Below, piece by piece: positions 1 to 10,486 of a stretch of 64,000 nucleotides of DNA (the first letter of the stretch is position 1; each line of letters starts with the position of its first letter). Under the pieces are notes generated by a model. That model worked only from the letters and a program-made list of their open reading frames with translations, was not told the DNA's origin and made no database searches. The DNA comes from Nilaparvata lugens (lineage: Eukaryota > Arthropoda > Insecta > Hemiptera > Delphacidae), in assembly GCF_014356525.2 (NCBI RefSeq), contig NC_052514.1, positions 4,821,253 through 4,885,252 on the forward strand, read 5' to 3'. The position numbers were made by a program, and so were the translations under genes.

Positions 1-1399
1 TAGATGCCACTAGTGGAACTGTGATTTGTTCTATGGTCACATTAGTAGTCACTTTCCCATTTAACGGGGTTGACCGTCTATCAGCTAATATCGCGCGGTG
101 ACGTGCTGGTTCTTTCCGTATCATCCCTATTTTCCGGATGACTTCATAGACCTCGTTGCTCATATAATTAGCTTCAGCACCCGTATCTAGCAAGGCCTGA
201 CACTTTTTACCGCCGATTATTACGGCAATGAATAGTCTGTTGTCTCTTGATGACTCTTCAATCACAGGAATCCTGTGTGCTGTTCGCATCACTGCTGTCT
301 TGTTCGGAGTTTTATTCTCCTTCTGCACATCACAGACACATTTCAGTGCTCTCTTTCCGCTCCTTTTACATGGTGGGATATCGGGACAGTGTGATCTCCA
401 GTGCCCCGGTCTCTTGTATTGCCCACACATGGGTTCAGACTCACTAAGAGATGGTCTGTTACTAGTAGGGGTTATAACTGTCTCAACCTTGAGCCTTGTA
501 ATCTTTTTCGTGTCCTCAATCATGTGAACTCTCGAATTCTGTCTATTCTGTTTCTCCTCTGCTTTTATTTGTTCATACTCCCTCGCGAATTTCTCCAATT
601 CGTTGATACTATGAACATCTGATTGCCGAATATACAATTTGTACCGTGGGAGGAGATTCTTATACACTCTCTGTAATTTATTCTCGTCTGTAAAACCTCC
701 TCTACGCCTCATGAGTGTCAGTACATCTTCGAGAAATTCGTTAAACAATTCACCTTCCCTTTGCTTCCTTGCCTGAATTAGATTCTCGAGGTCCTCCTCA
801 TAGGTAAGTGGGTAGTAGCGTGATCTGAAATCTGTCACAAAATTGTCCCATGATTTCCACTGGTCACGACGATTACACATCCATAGAGTAGCTTTACCAA
901 CCAGTAATTCAGGCAGCGCGACTAGTAGCTGGTTGCCAGTGAGCCCATAGGCTTGTTGTAGCTCGTCTACCCTTTCCAAGAAGCTAGGAGCATCTGATTG
1001 GCCGTCAAATGACAGTCTCCAGCTTCTTACCTTGTCACATACCGCCCCTGGGTCCATGAGGGGGTTTGTGTGAATATTGGTTCTAACCTCAGTGTGGGTA
1101 CCTGTCACCAAGTGTTTAGTTTCCCCACTGCTTCCGCTCATTATGCCAGGTCTTGGGCTGGGATAACGTACTGCCATCTTCTTATGTTGTTCTACTAACA
1201 ACTTTCTCAACTCAGCAAGTGTTCCAGATGACACTATGCCCTAATCATGTAGAAGATTGAATGCCTCATCCTTTTTCAATCTATAGATCCAGGAAACTCT
1301 GGGGTCGGCTATCACCTCGGGGTTTATGTCCTCGACCGACTCATCCTCTGTCAGCTCCTGGTGTTGAGCATCTGAATCAGACTCTCCCTGTTCACTCAT
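1..1399 (-). pseudogene. LTR retrotransposon gag-protease fragment
   Basis: On the minus strand one frame runs from an ATG at 1399 off the left window edge, broken by one in-frame TAG at 1241-1243. After an acidic, Ser/Glu-rich N-terminus (begins MSEQGESDSD) comes a Gag capsid-like region (LVALPELLVGKATLW, ARKQREGELFNEF) typical of Ty3/gypsy-type Gag. A zinc-knuckle remnant follows (CGQYKRPGHWRSHC, about 390-430), where the second Cys of CX2CX4HX4C is Tyr. Near the left edge lies an aspartic-protease active site, LLDTGAEANYM, in the same frame as Gag. The frame is also open upstream to 1597 without ATG. The polymerase region lies outside the window. The stop codon and lost Cys point to a dead copy. 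Assignment to an LTR retrotransposon is firm; the exact clade is inference. Confidence 0.85.
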
Positions 1400-1716
1400 G
1401 ATTCTTACTTCGTTGCCTCGTGCCCCAAGTGCGGGCGCCAATCTATCACGTACACCCTGAGTAGCTTCAGAGGTGGGTGATTGATACCCAGGTGTTGCTC
1501 CTGGATGACTTCGCTCAGTCGTAATGTGGGCGGGGTAAGGAGGCAAGTCGAAGTTCCTCTTCCTTCTTCTTCGTGCCTCAGCTGGCGTGAACAGCACCTC
1601 CTGGTGCTTCTGACGGCGTGAAGGTCGCTCTCTTCTCTGATGACACCACTTTGATGTAATTTTGTATCGGCCTTACGGCCTCGGTTCCGCTCCAGTGGAG
1701 TAGGAAAAGGAAGGAC

Positions 1717-2712
1717 AGACAGGATAGGGACGGCAGACAACGGTCCGCTGTGCCCTGGGGAAAAGGAAGAATAGGGACGGCAGACAACGGTCCGCTGTGC
1801 CCTGGGGGAAATGGAAGGTCAGGGACGGCAGACAACGGTCCGCTGTGCCCTGGGGAAAAGGGAGAATAGGGACGACAGACAACGGTACGCTGTGCCCTGG
1901 GGAGAAGGAAGAATAGGGACGGCAGACAACGGTCCGCTGTGCCCTGGGGAAATGGGAGGACAGGGACGGCAGACAACGGTCTGCTGTGCCCTAGGGAGAT
2001 GGGAGGACAGGGACGGCAGACAACGGTCCGCTGTGCCCTGGGGGAATGGAAGGTCAGGGACGGCAGACAACGGTCCGCTGTGCCCTGGGGAAAAGGGAGG
2101 ACAGGGACGGCAAACAACGGTCCGCTGTGCCCTAAGGAGATGGGAGGACAGGGACGGCAGACAACGGTCCGCTGTGCCCTAGGGAAATGGAAGGTCAGGG
2201 ACGGCAGACAACGGTCCGCTGTGCCCTGGGGAAATGGGAGGACAGGGACGGCAGACAACGGTCCGCTGTGCCCTGGGGGAATGGGAGGTCAGGGACGGCA
2301 GACAACGGTCCGCTGTGCCCTGGGGAAATGGGAGGACAGGGACGGCAGACAACGGTCCGCTGTGCCCTAGGGAGATGGGAGGTCAGGGACGGCAGACAAC
2401 GGTCCGCTGTGCCCTGGGGAAATGGGAGGACAGGGACGGCAGACAACGGTCCGCTGTGCCCTGGGGAAATGGGAGGACAGGGACGGCAGACAACGGTCCG
2501 CTGTGCCCTAGGGTGATGGGAGGTCAGGGACGGCAGACAACGGTCCGCTGTGCCCTGGGGAAATGGGAGGACAGGGACGGCAGACAACGGTCCGCTGTGC
2601 CCTAGGGAGATGGGTGGACAGGGACGGCAGACAACGGTCCGCTGTGCCCTAGGTATATGGGAGGACAGGGACGGCAGACAACGGTCCGCTTTGCCCTAGG
2701 TAGATGGAAGGT
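1717..2712. repeat. 47-bp minisatellite, about 21 units
   Basis: A GC-rich tandem array with a 47-bp period and a nearly invariant core (ACGGCAGACAACGGTCCGCT, then GTGCCCT). Units vary mainly in the purine-rich spacer, which alternates GGGGAAATGGGAGGACAGGG, GGGGGAATGGAAGGTCAGGG and GGGGAAAAGGAAGAATAGGG types. Since 47 is not a multiple of 3, all six frames stay open for long stretches and give spurious 80-220 aa ORFs. The array lies immediately upstream (in element orientation) of the Gag frame, so it is probably the 5' leader or LTR of that retrotransposon. Left units are the most diverged. Confidence 0.95.
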
Positions 2713-2935
2713 TGTGAGCGGAATGCTGTGGTCTGGGGCTCGTCCGGCCTTTAAATACTCCCCCAAAGTGGAGGGGATGGAGTTGAGCCGCCGCCAGAGG
2801 CGGTGGAAATCGTCTTGATGCGCGGAAGATGGTGCGCCATCGGTACCTCCCTTATCTCCGCGGTCGGCTAGCGTTGCTGATAGCCGAGCGTCTTTCTTCA
2901 ATATTATTAATTATTTAACAATATTTTCCGTCACA
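2700..2935 (-). promoter_or_regulatory. putative LTR/promoter segment of the LTR element
   Basis: Read on the minus strand this segment begins TGTGACGG (a TG-start as in LTRs) at 2935, is GC-rich, and contains a TATA-like AGTATTTAAAGG at about 2745-2757. It then runs directly into the minisatellite and Gag. The orientation fits an LTR promoter driving the gag-pro frame. No second LTR is in the window, so the LTR call and its right boundary cannot be proven. The TG start is flanked by a GTCACAA/TTTGTGAC inverted repeat at 2930-2950. Confidence 0.4.
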
Positions 2936-3229
2936 ATTTTACTTTGTGACAACGGCAGTGACTGGAGCTTTTAGACCAGGTATTTTGACATCAACAAAAA
3001 AGGAGAAAGAGGAATTGTGTCATAAAGTCTGGGGCCTCTATTTCCGAGGTGATTAGCCAACAGTAGTCAGTCCTTTCCACAGTTCACATGCTTCTGTCAG
3101 TGAATGAAAACCATTCATAGATTCATTTTCAGAATAGTAGCAGAAGTAATAATTCAATTTTGAAATCTCAATAAACAAATATATATAAAGTATATTGAAT
3201 AAAAAAGAGAAGGAAATAGGAGTGAGTAT
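2936..3229. other. spacer without recognisable feature
   Basis: AT-rich DNA between the LTR-like segment and the RT relic. I see no gene, RNA or clear repeat in it. Confidence 0.5.
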
Positions 3230-4498
3230 AATAGATTAGGAAATCTTGTAAATAGACATGCTAAAAAAGATAAAGTAGAATGGCTTGATCGATGCTGCAA
3301 TGAAATAGATAACAACTTTGAAAGAGGAAACGTGGAAAAATCTTATAATCTAATCAGGAAGATTTTTGGCAAGCGGACAGTAAGAAGCAACATTATTAAA
3401 TCGAGTGACATGAAAATTCTTATGGACAATGATGAGGTGGCAGATAGATGGAAACAATATGTAGAAAGTCTCTATGGTAATGCAGAATGCTTTGAGGGAA
3501 TAGAAAACGAGGACGATGTACCTTTTGATGAGTTGGGACCACCGATTGCTTTTCCAGAAATGGAAAAAGCGTTACATGATCTCAAGTCAAAGAAAGCTTA
3601 TGGAGTAGATGATATTCCTGCTGAACTTCTGCAAGCGCTCAATGAAGAGATGAGAAACGTTCTATTCACCCCTTCGAATAAGATATATATAACCGGAAAA
3701 GTTCCACTTGATTTTAAGAAAAGCTTGATGGTGATGTTACCGAAAAAAAGTAATGCAACACGATGTGAGGAATATAGAATACCGAGTATTCTGTCGCATA
3801 CATCCAAAATACTAACAAGCGTTATTTTGAAAAGGATTGAAGGTAAAATAGATGCAAACCTAGCAGATGACCAATTTGGCTTATTCTAAGGAATAGAGGA
3901 ACAAGAGAAGCTATATTGTGTTTAAGGAACATTGTGGAAAAGAAGTAAATAAGAAGGTGTATATTGCTTTTGTAGATTTACTCAAGGCATTTGATAGGGT
4001 AAATTGGAATGTCCTGTAGATTACAGAGACAGAAGGATCATAAGAGAGCTGTATACTGTTCAAACAGCATTTATAAAGGTGGGTGAGAAACAAAGAGAAG
4101 CTGCCATCAAGAGAGGAGTGAGGCAGGGTTGTAGTTTGTCACCGCTTTTGTTCAATATCTATGTAGAACAGGCTGTCAATAAATGTAAGGAATATTGTTC
4201 AGGAATCAAGGTAAATGGATTAAGAGTGCAAATGCTCCGCTTTGCAAACGATATTGCAATAGTGGCACAAGATAAAGGTAATCTAGAGAGAGCACTGAAT
4301 ACCTTGCATGACATTCTCAAAAATGAATTTTACATGGAGATGAATAAGGCTAAGACAGAAGTGATGATCTGCTCCAAGAATCCCTATTTTGAAATAGTAA
4401 AGATAGAGAATAACGCCCTCAAACAAGTAAACAAATTTAAATACTTAGGTAGCATTATTTCAGAGGTAGCCTACGCCAAGGTTAGAGGTTGTGAATGA
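3230..4498 (+). pseudogene. degenerate LINE reverse transcriptase (RTE/L2-like style)
   Basis: Two overlapping open segments (3332-3889 and 4004-4498) in different frames encode consecutive RT motifs: KKAYGVDDIPAELL, then LPKKSNATRCEEYR, DDQFGLF, KKVYIAFVDLLKAFDRVNW (3950-4005), RQGCSLSPLLFNIY and an active-site motif reading FANDIA instead of FADDIA. Besides the frame breaks at about 3890 and 4010, the second catalytic Asp is Asn. No endonuclease domain is present, so the copy is 5'-truncated. The C-terminal part stops at 4498 where the next LINE begins. Related 3'-terminal sequence recurs at about 52.9-53.66 kb. Clade assignment from motif style only. Confidence 0.85.
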
Positions 4499-4980
4499 AA
4501 GTCCTACATAATTTCGCTCCTGGGTTTGGAAGATTTTGTGTTATAAATAGTCACGGATAAGTACAAATTTTGTGTTAATTTCTTTATTGATTGTTTCTTG
4601 ATCACGTTTTATCATTTTGTTTTAGATTTTAATTCTTAATCCTATTTTAATAAGCCAAACACCGTTTAGAGGTTAGTTTGAGGTTAGGTTTTCGAGATTT
4701 AAAAATAAACATAGATAGTTTACTTGACTAAAATTATAACCAAATTGAAATCCTATCATTTATAAATGAATTATTATTATTGCAAGTAGTATAATTTCTT
4801 AGATAGGAAGATGAGCTCAAGTAGAACACCGAAGGTTAGTAATAGAAATGTAGGCTACACATAGCAGGAGTACTTACCCGTTCCCAAAACCAAAATTCAA
4901 AAACGCCAAAACCAAAAACCCCTGTTCTTCAAACTACTTTAGCCGAAAAAGTTACTCAACTACAAAGTGGCCACACTAAT

Positions 4981-5931
4981 TTGAAAAACCCATTAGAAGT
5001 AACTCTAAAAATGTCTGAGGAAGAAAGGTTAGGGATGGTAGAAGAAATTAAATCTTTGGAACTGATTATAAAATTACAAGATGAAGACCATAAAAAAGAA
5101 ATACTAAATCTAAAAAATCAATGTAGTCTAATGTCGGAGGAAATAAAGAAACTAAAATCTAAATTTGATAATACTAAATGTATGATAGAACCTCCGTCCA
5201 AATGCAAAAAAATAGAATCTAACCTAAATGATGGGATATGCTCTAAAAATGGTCGAAATAAAACGTACAGTGAGGTTTTGAAGACAGCAACCAAAAATAT
5301 AGCTGAGGGAAATAAAGATAGGAAAGAGAGAGTTCTGCTACTGACGTCCAGTCATGCACGTGATTGCAGTGATCTCCTTGATAAAAGATTAAAAAATAAA
5401 TTTGATGTCCAATGTTTTTTCAAGCCAAGTGCATCAATTAATGCAGTTGTAGAGTCAGCTAGGGAACAAACTAAAGACTTTGATGAAAATGACTATCAAA
5501 TTGTACTGGGTGGCTCAAATAATATAAATAAACCTAACTTGAATCATCTTCCTCAAGTAACAGAAAAAATCAAGGAAATTGTGCCACTCAGCAAAAAAAC
5601 AAACTTAATAATAAGTACTATTCCTAATAGGTTTAATAGGCCAGAATTAAATGAAGCAATCAATTCGACAAACAAATCAATCCATAATACAATCAACAGC
5701 CTAAAAAATAAGAATTCTAAACAACTGGGGATTTGTTTTCTAAATGAAAGGCTGGAAAGACATAACTTCACTAATCATGGGTTGCATCTAAATCGATCTG
5801 GCAAAGTAATCTTTTGTAATAGATTGGCAGAGCTGATTGAAAGCCATTTGCAATCCTCTGGCTTAAAAACAGTCAAAAAAACAAATATCGATTTTTTAGT
5901 AAACTGGCTCAAAACAGTGAAAGGGAAATAG
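4981..5931 (+). CDS. LINE ORF1 protein with coiled coil and SGNH/esterase-like domain
   Basis: The frame is open back to about 4838, but the first ATG is at 5011 (MSEEERLGMVEE). Residues from about 1 to 60 are Leu/Lys/Glu-rich with heptad character, a probable coiled coil for trimerisation. The C-terminal half has the blocks of an SGNH/GDSL-like hydrolase as found in ORF1p of CR1/L2 LINEs: LLLTSSHARD (block I, with the nucleophile context degenerate), LGGSNNI (block III) and HGLHLNRSGK (block V with His). Such ORF1 proteins bind RNA and assist retrotransposition; the esterase role is unknown. It ends in TAG at 5929-5931 and overlaps the open ORF2 frame. Intact in length. Confidence 0.8.
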   Translation: MKNPLEVTLKMSEEERLGMVEEIKSLELIIKLQDEDHKKEILNLKNQCSLMSEEIKKLKSKFDNTKCMIEPPSKCKKIESNLNDGICSKNGRNKTYSEVLKTATKNIAEGNKDRKERVLLLTSSHARDCSDLLDKRLKNKFDVQCFFKPSASINAVVESAREQTKDFDENDYQIVLGGSNNINKPNLNHLPQVTEKIKEIVPLSKKTNLIISTIPNRFNRPELNEAINSTNKSIHNTINSLKNKNSKQLGICFLNERLERHNFTNHGLHLNRSGKVIFCNRLAELIESHLQSSGLKTVKKTNIDFLVNWLKTVKGK

Positions 5932-8858
5932 CTACAAATACTAGAGATAGAGTAGCACAAGATGGTAAGGTTTTTAGTATTTATCATCAAAATATTCAGT
6001 ATCTTCGCAACAAAATTGATAGATAAGAAGTATTTCTTAAACAGGAGGATCCTGACATTGTTATTTTCACAGAGCATGACTTAAAAATAAAGGAAATAAA
6101 TCAAGTTAGGATTCCAGGCTATTCACTAAGATCAGAATTTTGTAGAATAGCTCATAGAAGTGGTGGTGTATGTATATTCACTATCAATGCTAAACATACC
6201 CAAACTTATGAACTGGATTTTGTTGAGAGATTTTCTGTTGAGATGGATTTAGAGGTGACGGGACTAAGGTTAAAAATTGATGATCAATTTGAGGTAGCAG
6301 TGTTAGGTATCTATAGGTCACCAAATGGAGACTGGCAAAAATTTTGTGAGGTGCTCCATACACTTTTGGAAATTACAACCGCTCGTTTCACAAATGTTAT
6401 AGTGGTAGGAGATTTCAATACCGATTTTGCCAGGCAGGATAAAATGACAGAGGATATTAGAGATATTATTTATATGAATAATTTAGAAATTAAGGTCCAC
6501 GAATATACAAGAGTAACTCGAACTTCACAGACAATTATTCATAATATCCTCACAAATATGGAAGGTTGTAATGTCAGGTTAGGAAGCTCAGATCTATCAG
6601 ATCATAACTATCAAATTTTAGATGTTAAGTTGCAGGGCTAGAATCCAAGCAGAAAAAAAACTTTAGTGAAAGAAATTCAGCAATATGAGCTAGGAAATAT
6701 AAATTGTTTGAAGCAGGAACTGCTTCAAGAAAATTGGAGTAGTGTTTATAACAGTTGTAACCTAAATTACAAATATAAGCAATTCATTGATACTCTAAGA
6801 TTTCACATTAGTGTATGCTGTCCGATAAAAAAAGTCAAAGTAAAAAGTAAATTAAACAAAGTAGATGAATGGATAACTGAAGATATTCTTACTCAAAGAA
6901 ATATTGTTAGGGAAGCTTATGAGGAATTTAAATTAGTGAGGGATGTTCCGAGTGAAGTCAAATACAAATGTCTAAAGAAAAACTATGCAAAAGAAGTGAG
7001 GAAAGCTAAGTGTAAGAAAACAGCTGAAATATTAACAACTAGTACCAATTTTAACTCTGCTGTTTGGGAGGTAATTAATATAAATAGGAGAGCAGCTCAA
7101 AATGATACTGTTACCAATGTCCCTAGGATAATCGATGAACATGGAAATTATATGGATGATAGTATAGACATTTGTAACTTTTTCAATAAATATTATCAAC
7201 AGGTTGCATATAATCTCCAAAAGTCACTGAACACTAATACTTATAATACAACTACATTAAATGCTGAGCCAATTGAAAAGGTATTTAAATTTCATCCATT
7301 ATCAAGAGATGAGTTGTCAAGAATAATAAAAAATTTGAATAACAAAAAAACAGTAGAATTGGATGGGGTCTCAAGCAAAATTTTAAAAGAATGTGAAAAT
7401 GAACTACTGGACCCTTTATTGCATCTCCTTAATACTTCACTAGAGCAGGGTATTTTCCCTGATGATCTGAAACAAGGAAAAATTTTGCCAATTTTCAAGA
7501 GCGGTGATTCTGAAAGAGTTGAAAATTATAGACCCATTAGTATTCTAAATGTAATAAGTAAACTTTTTGAAAGAGTAGTTTTAAATAGGCTATTGATGCA
7601 CCTGGGAGAAATTAATTTCATATGTGATGAACAGCATGGGTTCCAGAAAGGGAAATCTACTAAGACTGCAATAGTATCCCTTGTTGAAAGACTAATAGAT
7701 ATAATAGATTCAGGTGAGAAGGCAGCCGCAATATTTCTTGATTTATCCAAAGCTTTTGATTGTGTGAGCCACAGAATATTATTGGAAATACTAAAAACTG
7801 TAGGTGTGAATGGTATAGAACTAAAATGGTTTGAATCATATCTCATAGGTGGAAACCAGTGTGTTGAGCTTACCAAGGTGGATGGGAATGAAATAGTAAA
7901 AATTAAATCTCAAAAACTGGAGGTCCAGGCTGGAGTACCTCAAGGCTCAATTCTGGGTCCCTTACTGTTTCTGTTGTATGTGAACCAATTACCAAAAGAG
8001 TTAAAAGATCACAGAGCTCTGTTGTTTGCTGATGACACATCGCTTATCTTTAACAATTATTTATTAGATAGTCTAGAAATAAATGCTTTTACTGGAGTAC
8101 AGTCAATTGTCCAATTCTTGAAGCAAAGGCAATTAACAATAAATAGTAAGAAATGTCAATTCATACAATTCAAAAGTAAATATAATTCAGTAGAGGATGG
8201 AGAAATAAATGTGTTTGTAGAGGAAAATGAATTGGACCAAGAAGAGAAAGTAGCATTCTTGGGAATTTTATTGGACAGGAAATTAACATGGCATCCTTAC
8301 ATTGAAAGGATATGTAATAAGATATCATCTGGGGTATTTGTCCTGCGGCAGCTTGCTAGGCTGAATGATAAAAAACTACTGTTAACTGCTTACCATGGAC
8401 TTATACTATCTCATATTAGGTATGCTATTTTAGTATGGGGTAATTCATCTCAACAAAATATGGACAGAGTGTTTAAGATTCAAAAGAAGGCACTCAGATG
8501 TATAGAGAAAGTGAATAGGTTAGACTCTTGTGGGCCTTTATTTAAAAAGCTTGGTCTATTAACTGTGCCATCTCTGTATGTATATGAAGTTGTAATGCAT
8601 GTGAAAACGAGTGGTGTGATCCAGAATTCAGATGTTCATGAGTATAATACGCGAAACAGGGCAGATTATCATATAATGGGTCACAATAGTAGGTTATTTG
8701 AACAAAAACCAGATTATATTGGTAGGAAATTCTATAACAAGCTACCTCAAATCTTGAAAAGTAATGATGATTTGAAGATTTTTAAAAAACAAATGAAAAA
8801 ATATTTAGTTGATAGAGCTTTTTATAGTGTACAAGAATTCCTTTCAAACCTAAACTAG
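5930..8858 (+). pseudogene. LINE ORF2: AP-like endonuclease plus reverse transcriptase, two stops
   Basis: A single frame covers the whole protein but has TAA at 6024-6026 and TAG at 6639-6641. The N-terminal endonuclease shows FSIYHQNIQYL, FTEHDL, GIYRSPNGDW, VVGDFNTDF and the terminal SDHN. After the second stop, 730 residues hold an intact RT: LPIFKSGD, ENYRPISILNVISKLFERVV, QHGFQKGKSTKTA, AIFLDLSKAFDCVSH, AGVPQGSILGPLLF, and the catalytic FADDTSLIF. There is no ATG at the start. The frame overlaps ORF1 by at least 60 nt, so expression may use frameshift or reinitiation. With only two point stops, this is a recently inactivated copy. Confidence 0.9.
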
Positions 8859-8959
8859 GTTGAACTACTTAGTGTTAGAATTATTATGTAATAACATGAC
8901 TTGTCTTATACTCCATGACTGGAGTCTTTAGGACGTAATCTAAAAAAAAAAAAAAAAAA

Positions 8960-9232
8960 TTCTCATGAACTTTATGTCATTGTGCGAAATATCAATGTGA
9001 GGAGAATGTAGCTGGTCATCGTTGAAGCTGAAAATTGGGATTTTTTCACAATACAAGGAGCATTGTTGTCAGGTGTACCCGGAAATCTATATGAGATAGA
9101 GCACTCTACCTGATCTCAGGTTGTAGAGCACAAAAATACGCCCAAAGGGATTTTGAATTATACATTTCAATGGTAAAAATCGGAAGATATTGTTGATCAA
9201 AAACTAAAATTCATCAAAATTTATTTTTTTTA
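8960..9232 (+). repeat. interspersed repeat fragment downstream of LINE
   Basis: The 265 bp right after the poly-A run match 29779-30040, which follow the poly-A run of the second LINE copy (six substitutions and one 13-bp gap). The distal half (GTAGAGCACAAAAATACG...) also occurs at 30386-30490 without a LINE, so it belongs to the ATAGTCCAGTCA-ended family described at 41578-42254. Confidence 0.8.
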
Positions 9233-9352
9233 ATCTAAAAAAAAAACCTGATTCTATCTGCAAAGACTTATTATGTCAGAACCAGTTAGTCCAAAAAGTA
9301 TTGGTCCCAGGAAGTATTGGTTTCAAAGTTCCTAGCACCCCTGCAACTTAGT

Positions 9353-10036
9353 CCAGGCGCTGGCTTACATTGAGCATGCATGAGAGAGGCAGAGAATTTG
9401 ACTTAGGATTATTGTTTGGGGGTCTTAGTGTATATGAAACTCGATGTCGTCACGTCCCAGAGTGGTCGAGAGATGGGGGGGAGGGGGGTAAGTTGTAAAA
9501 AACGCGCGCTTATATAATCGCCTGTCCTGCGGCAACCATTCATATTACAGCTTTGAACCTTTTTCTAATATTATCTAAATATAACAAGCTTTCAAAATGG
9601 TCCTCTTCATTTTTACGATAGACCGCATAGTTTTTCCGTAAAAAAATAAAATATCTCAAAAAATGTATTTTTTGAGTATAGATTTTTTTTATTTTCCGAA
9701 TATTTCAGTCGTTAGCCGACTGAGAGGAAAAAGTTCTCAATAAACGTTGTAGGCCGTTTCTTTCTGAATCCAATGATGTATATAGTTTGGGGGTTACGAC
9801 CATAGATGCGGCTGTGGGAGGGGGATTAGTAGCACTGTTACACTGCAGCGCGGGCCACCCCTATGATCAGTGCGCGTAGCGGCCTACCTATCGCATCGCT
9901 CCTATTAGTCTATGCATCCAAATTATGTATTTCAGGAACGTTATATTATGTATTTTTGGTCGCTGAACACGATTTTTCAACTCTGAAGCCTCAATAATCA
10001 ATGGTTCTCGTCATATTTTATAAATTATGGTCAAAA
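9353..10036 (+). repeat. left terminal inverted repeat of the 4.8-kb transposon
   Basis: Pairs with 13449-14130 in reverse orientation at roughly 95% or better by eye. It includes a purine-rich G run at about 9475-9487, a GCGCGCTTATATAATCGCC stretch at 9504-9522 that looks like a TATA promoter pointing into the element, and a short palindrome at its outer end. Confidence 0.95.
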
Positions 10037-10486
10037 TTACAAAGTTCATCTCATATGTTAAACCAGATTGGTTGAATAATGTGATTCTCAATCAATAGAA
10101 GATGAATATGTAGAATATCTAATCGAGAATGAATATTTTGTTTATTTATTGAATTGATCACTTCTGAATCGTCAATTTGAAGTGAATGAATAAGTTAAAC
10201 AATTAATAGGCGCAACATTTTTTGTTTTGTCAACAAATTTCTTGTCTTGTTTTTGACAAATATAATAGGTGCCACATTTCTTGTTTTGTCTAGACGACTC
10301 GTGTCCGCGCATGTATCTGCCTGTCCGTCTCAATCTATTTACTATTTCACTATACAATAATCAGTAAAGTCAGTATTGAATCAAGCGTTGATGTGAACAG
10401 TGGTGCCGCCTCTATTCTAAATATTTCGTGATTCGTAGAGTTCAGAGTTTTGTGACCGATCTGTGAATAAGTTTGTGTTGTGCAAG

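Larger units (their letters stand above)
4480..8959 (+). mobile_element. near full-length CR1-like non-LTR retrotransposon
   Basis: Two-ORF LINE: 5' untranslated region from about 4480, ORF1 (to 5931), ORF2 (5930-8858), a short 3' UTR with a stem-loop (ACTCCATGACTGGAGT, 8911-8926) and a run of 17 A at 8943-8959. A 5'-truncated sister with about five differences in 640 bp lies at 29138-29778, so the family has been active recently. The 5' boundary is approximate; I saw no clear target-site duplication. Confidence 0.85.

Noticed and set aside
1717..2712. CRISPR-like array or long repetitive protein ORFs
   Set aside because: Direct tandem 47-mers without unique spacers; a period not divisible by 3 makes all six frames open, so both readings are artefacts of a minisatellite.
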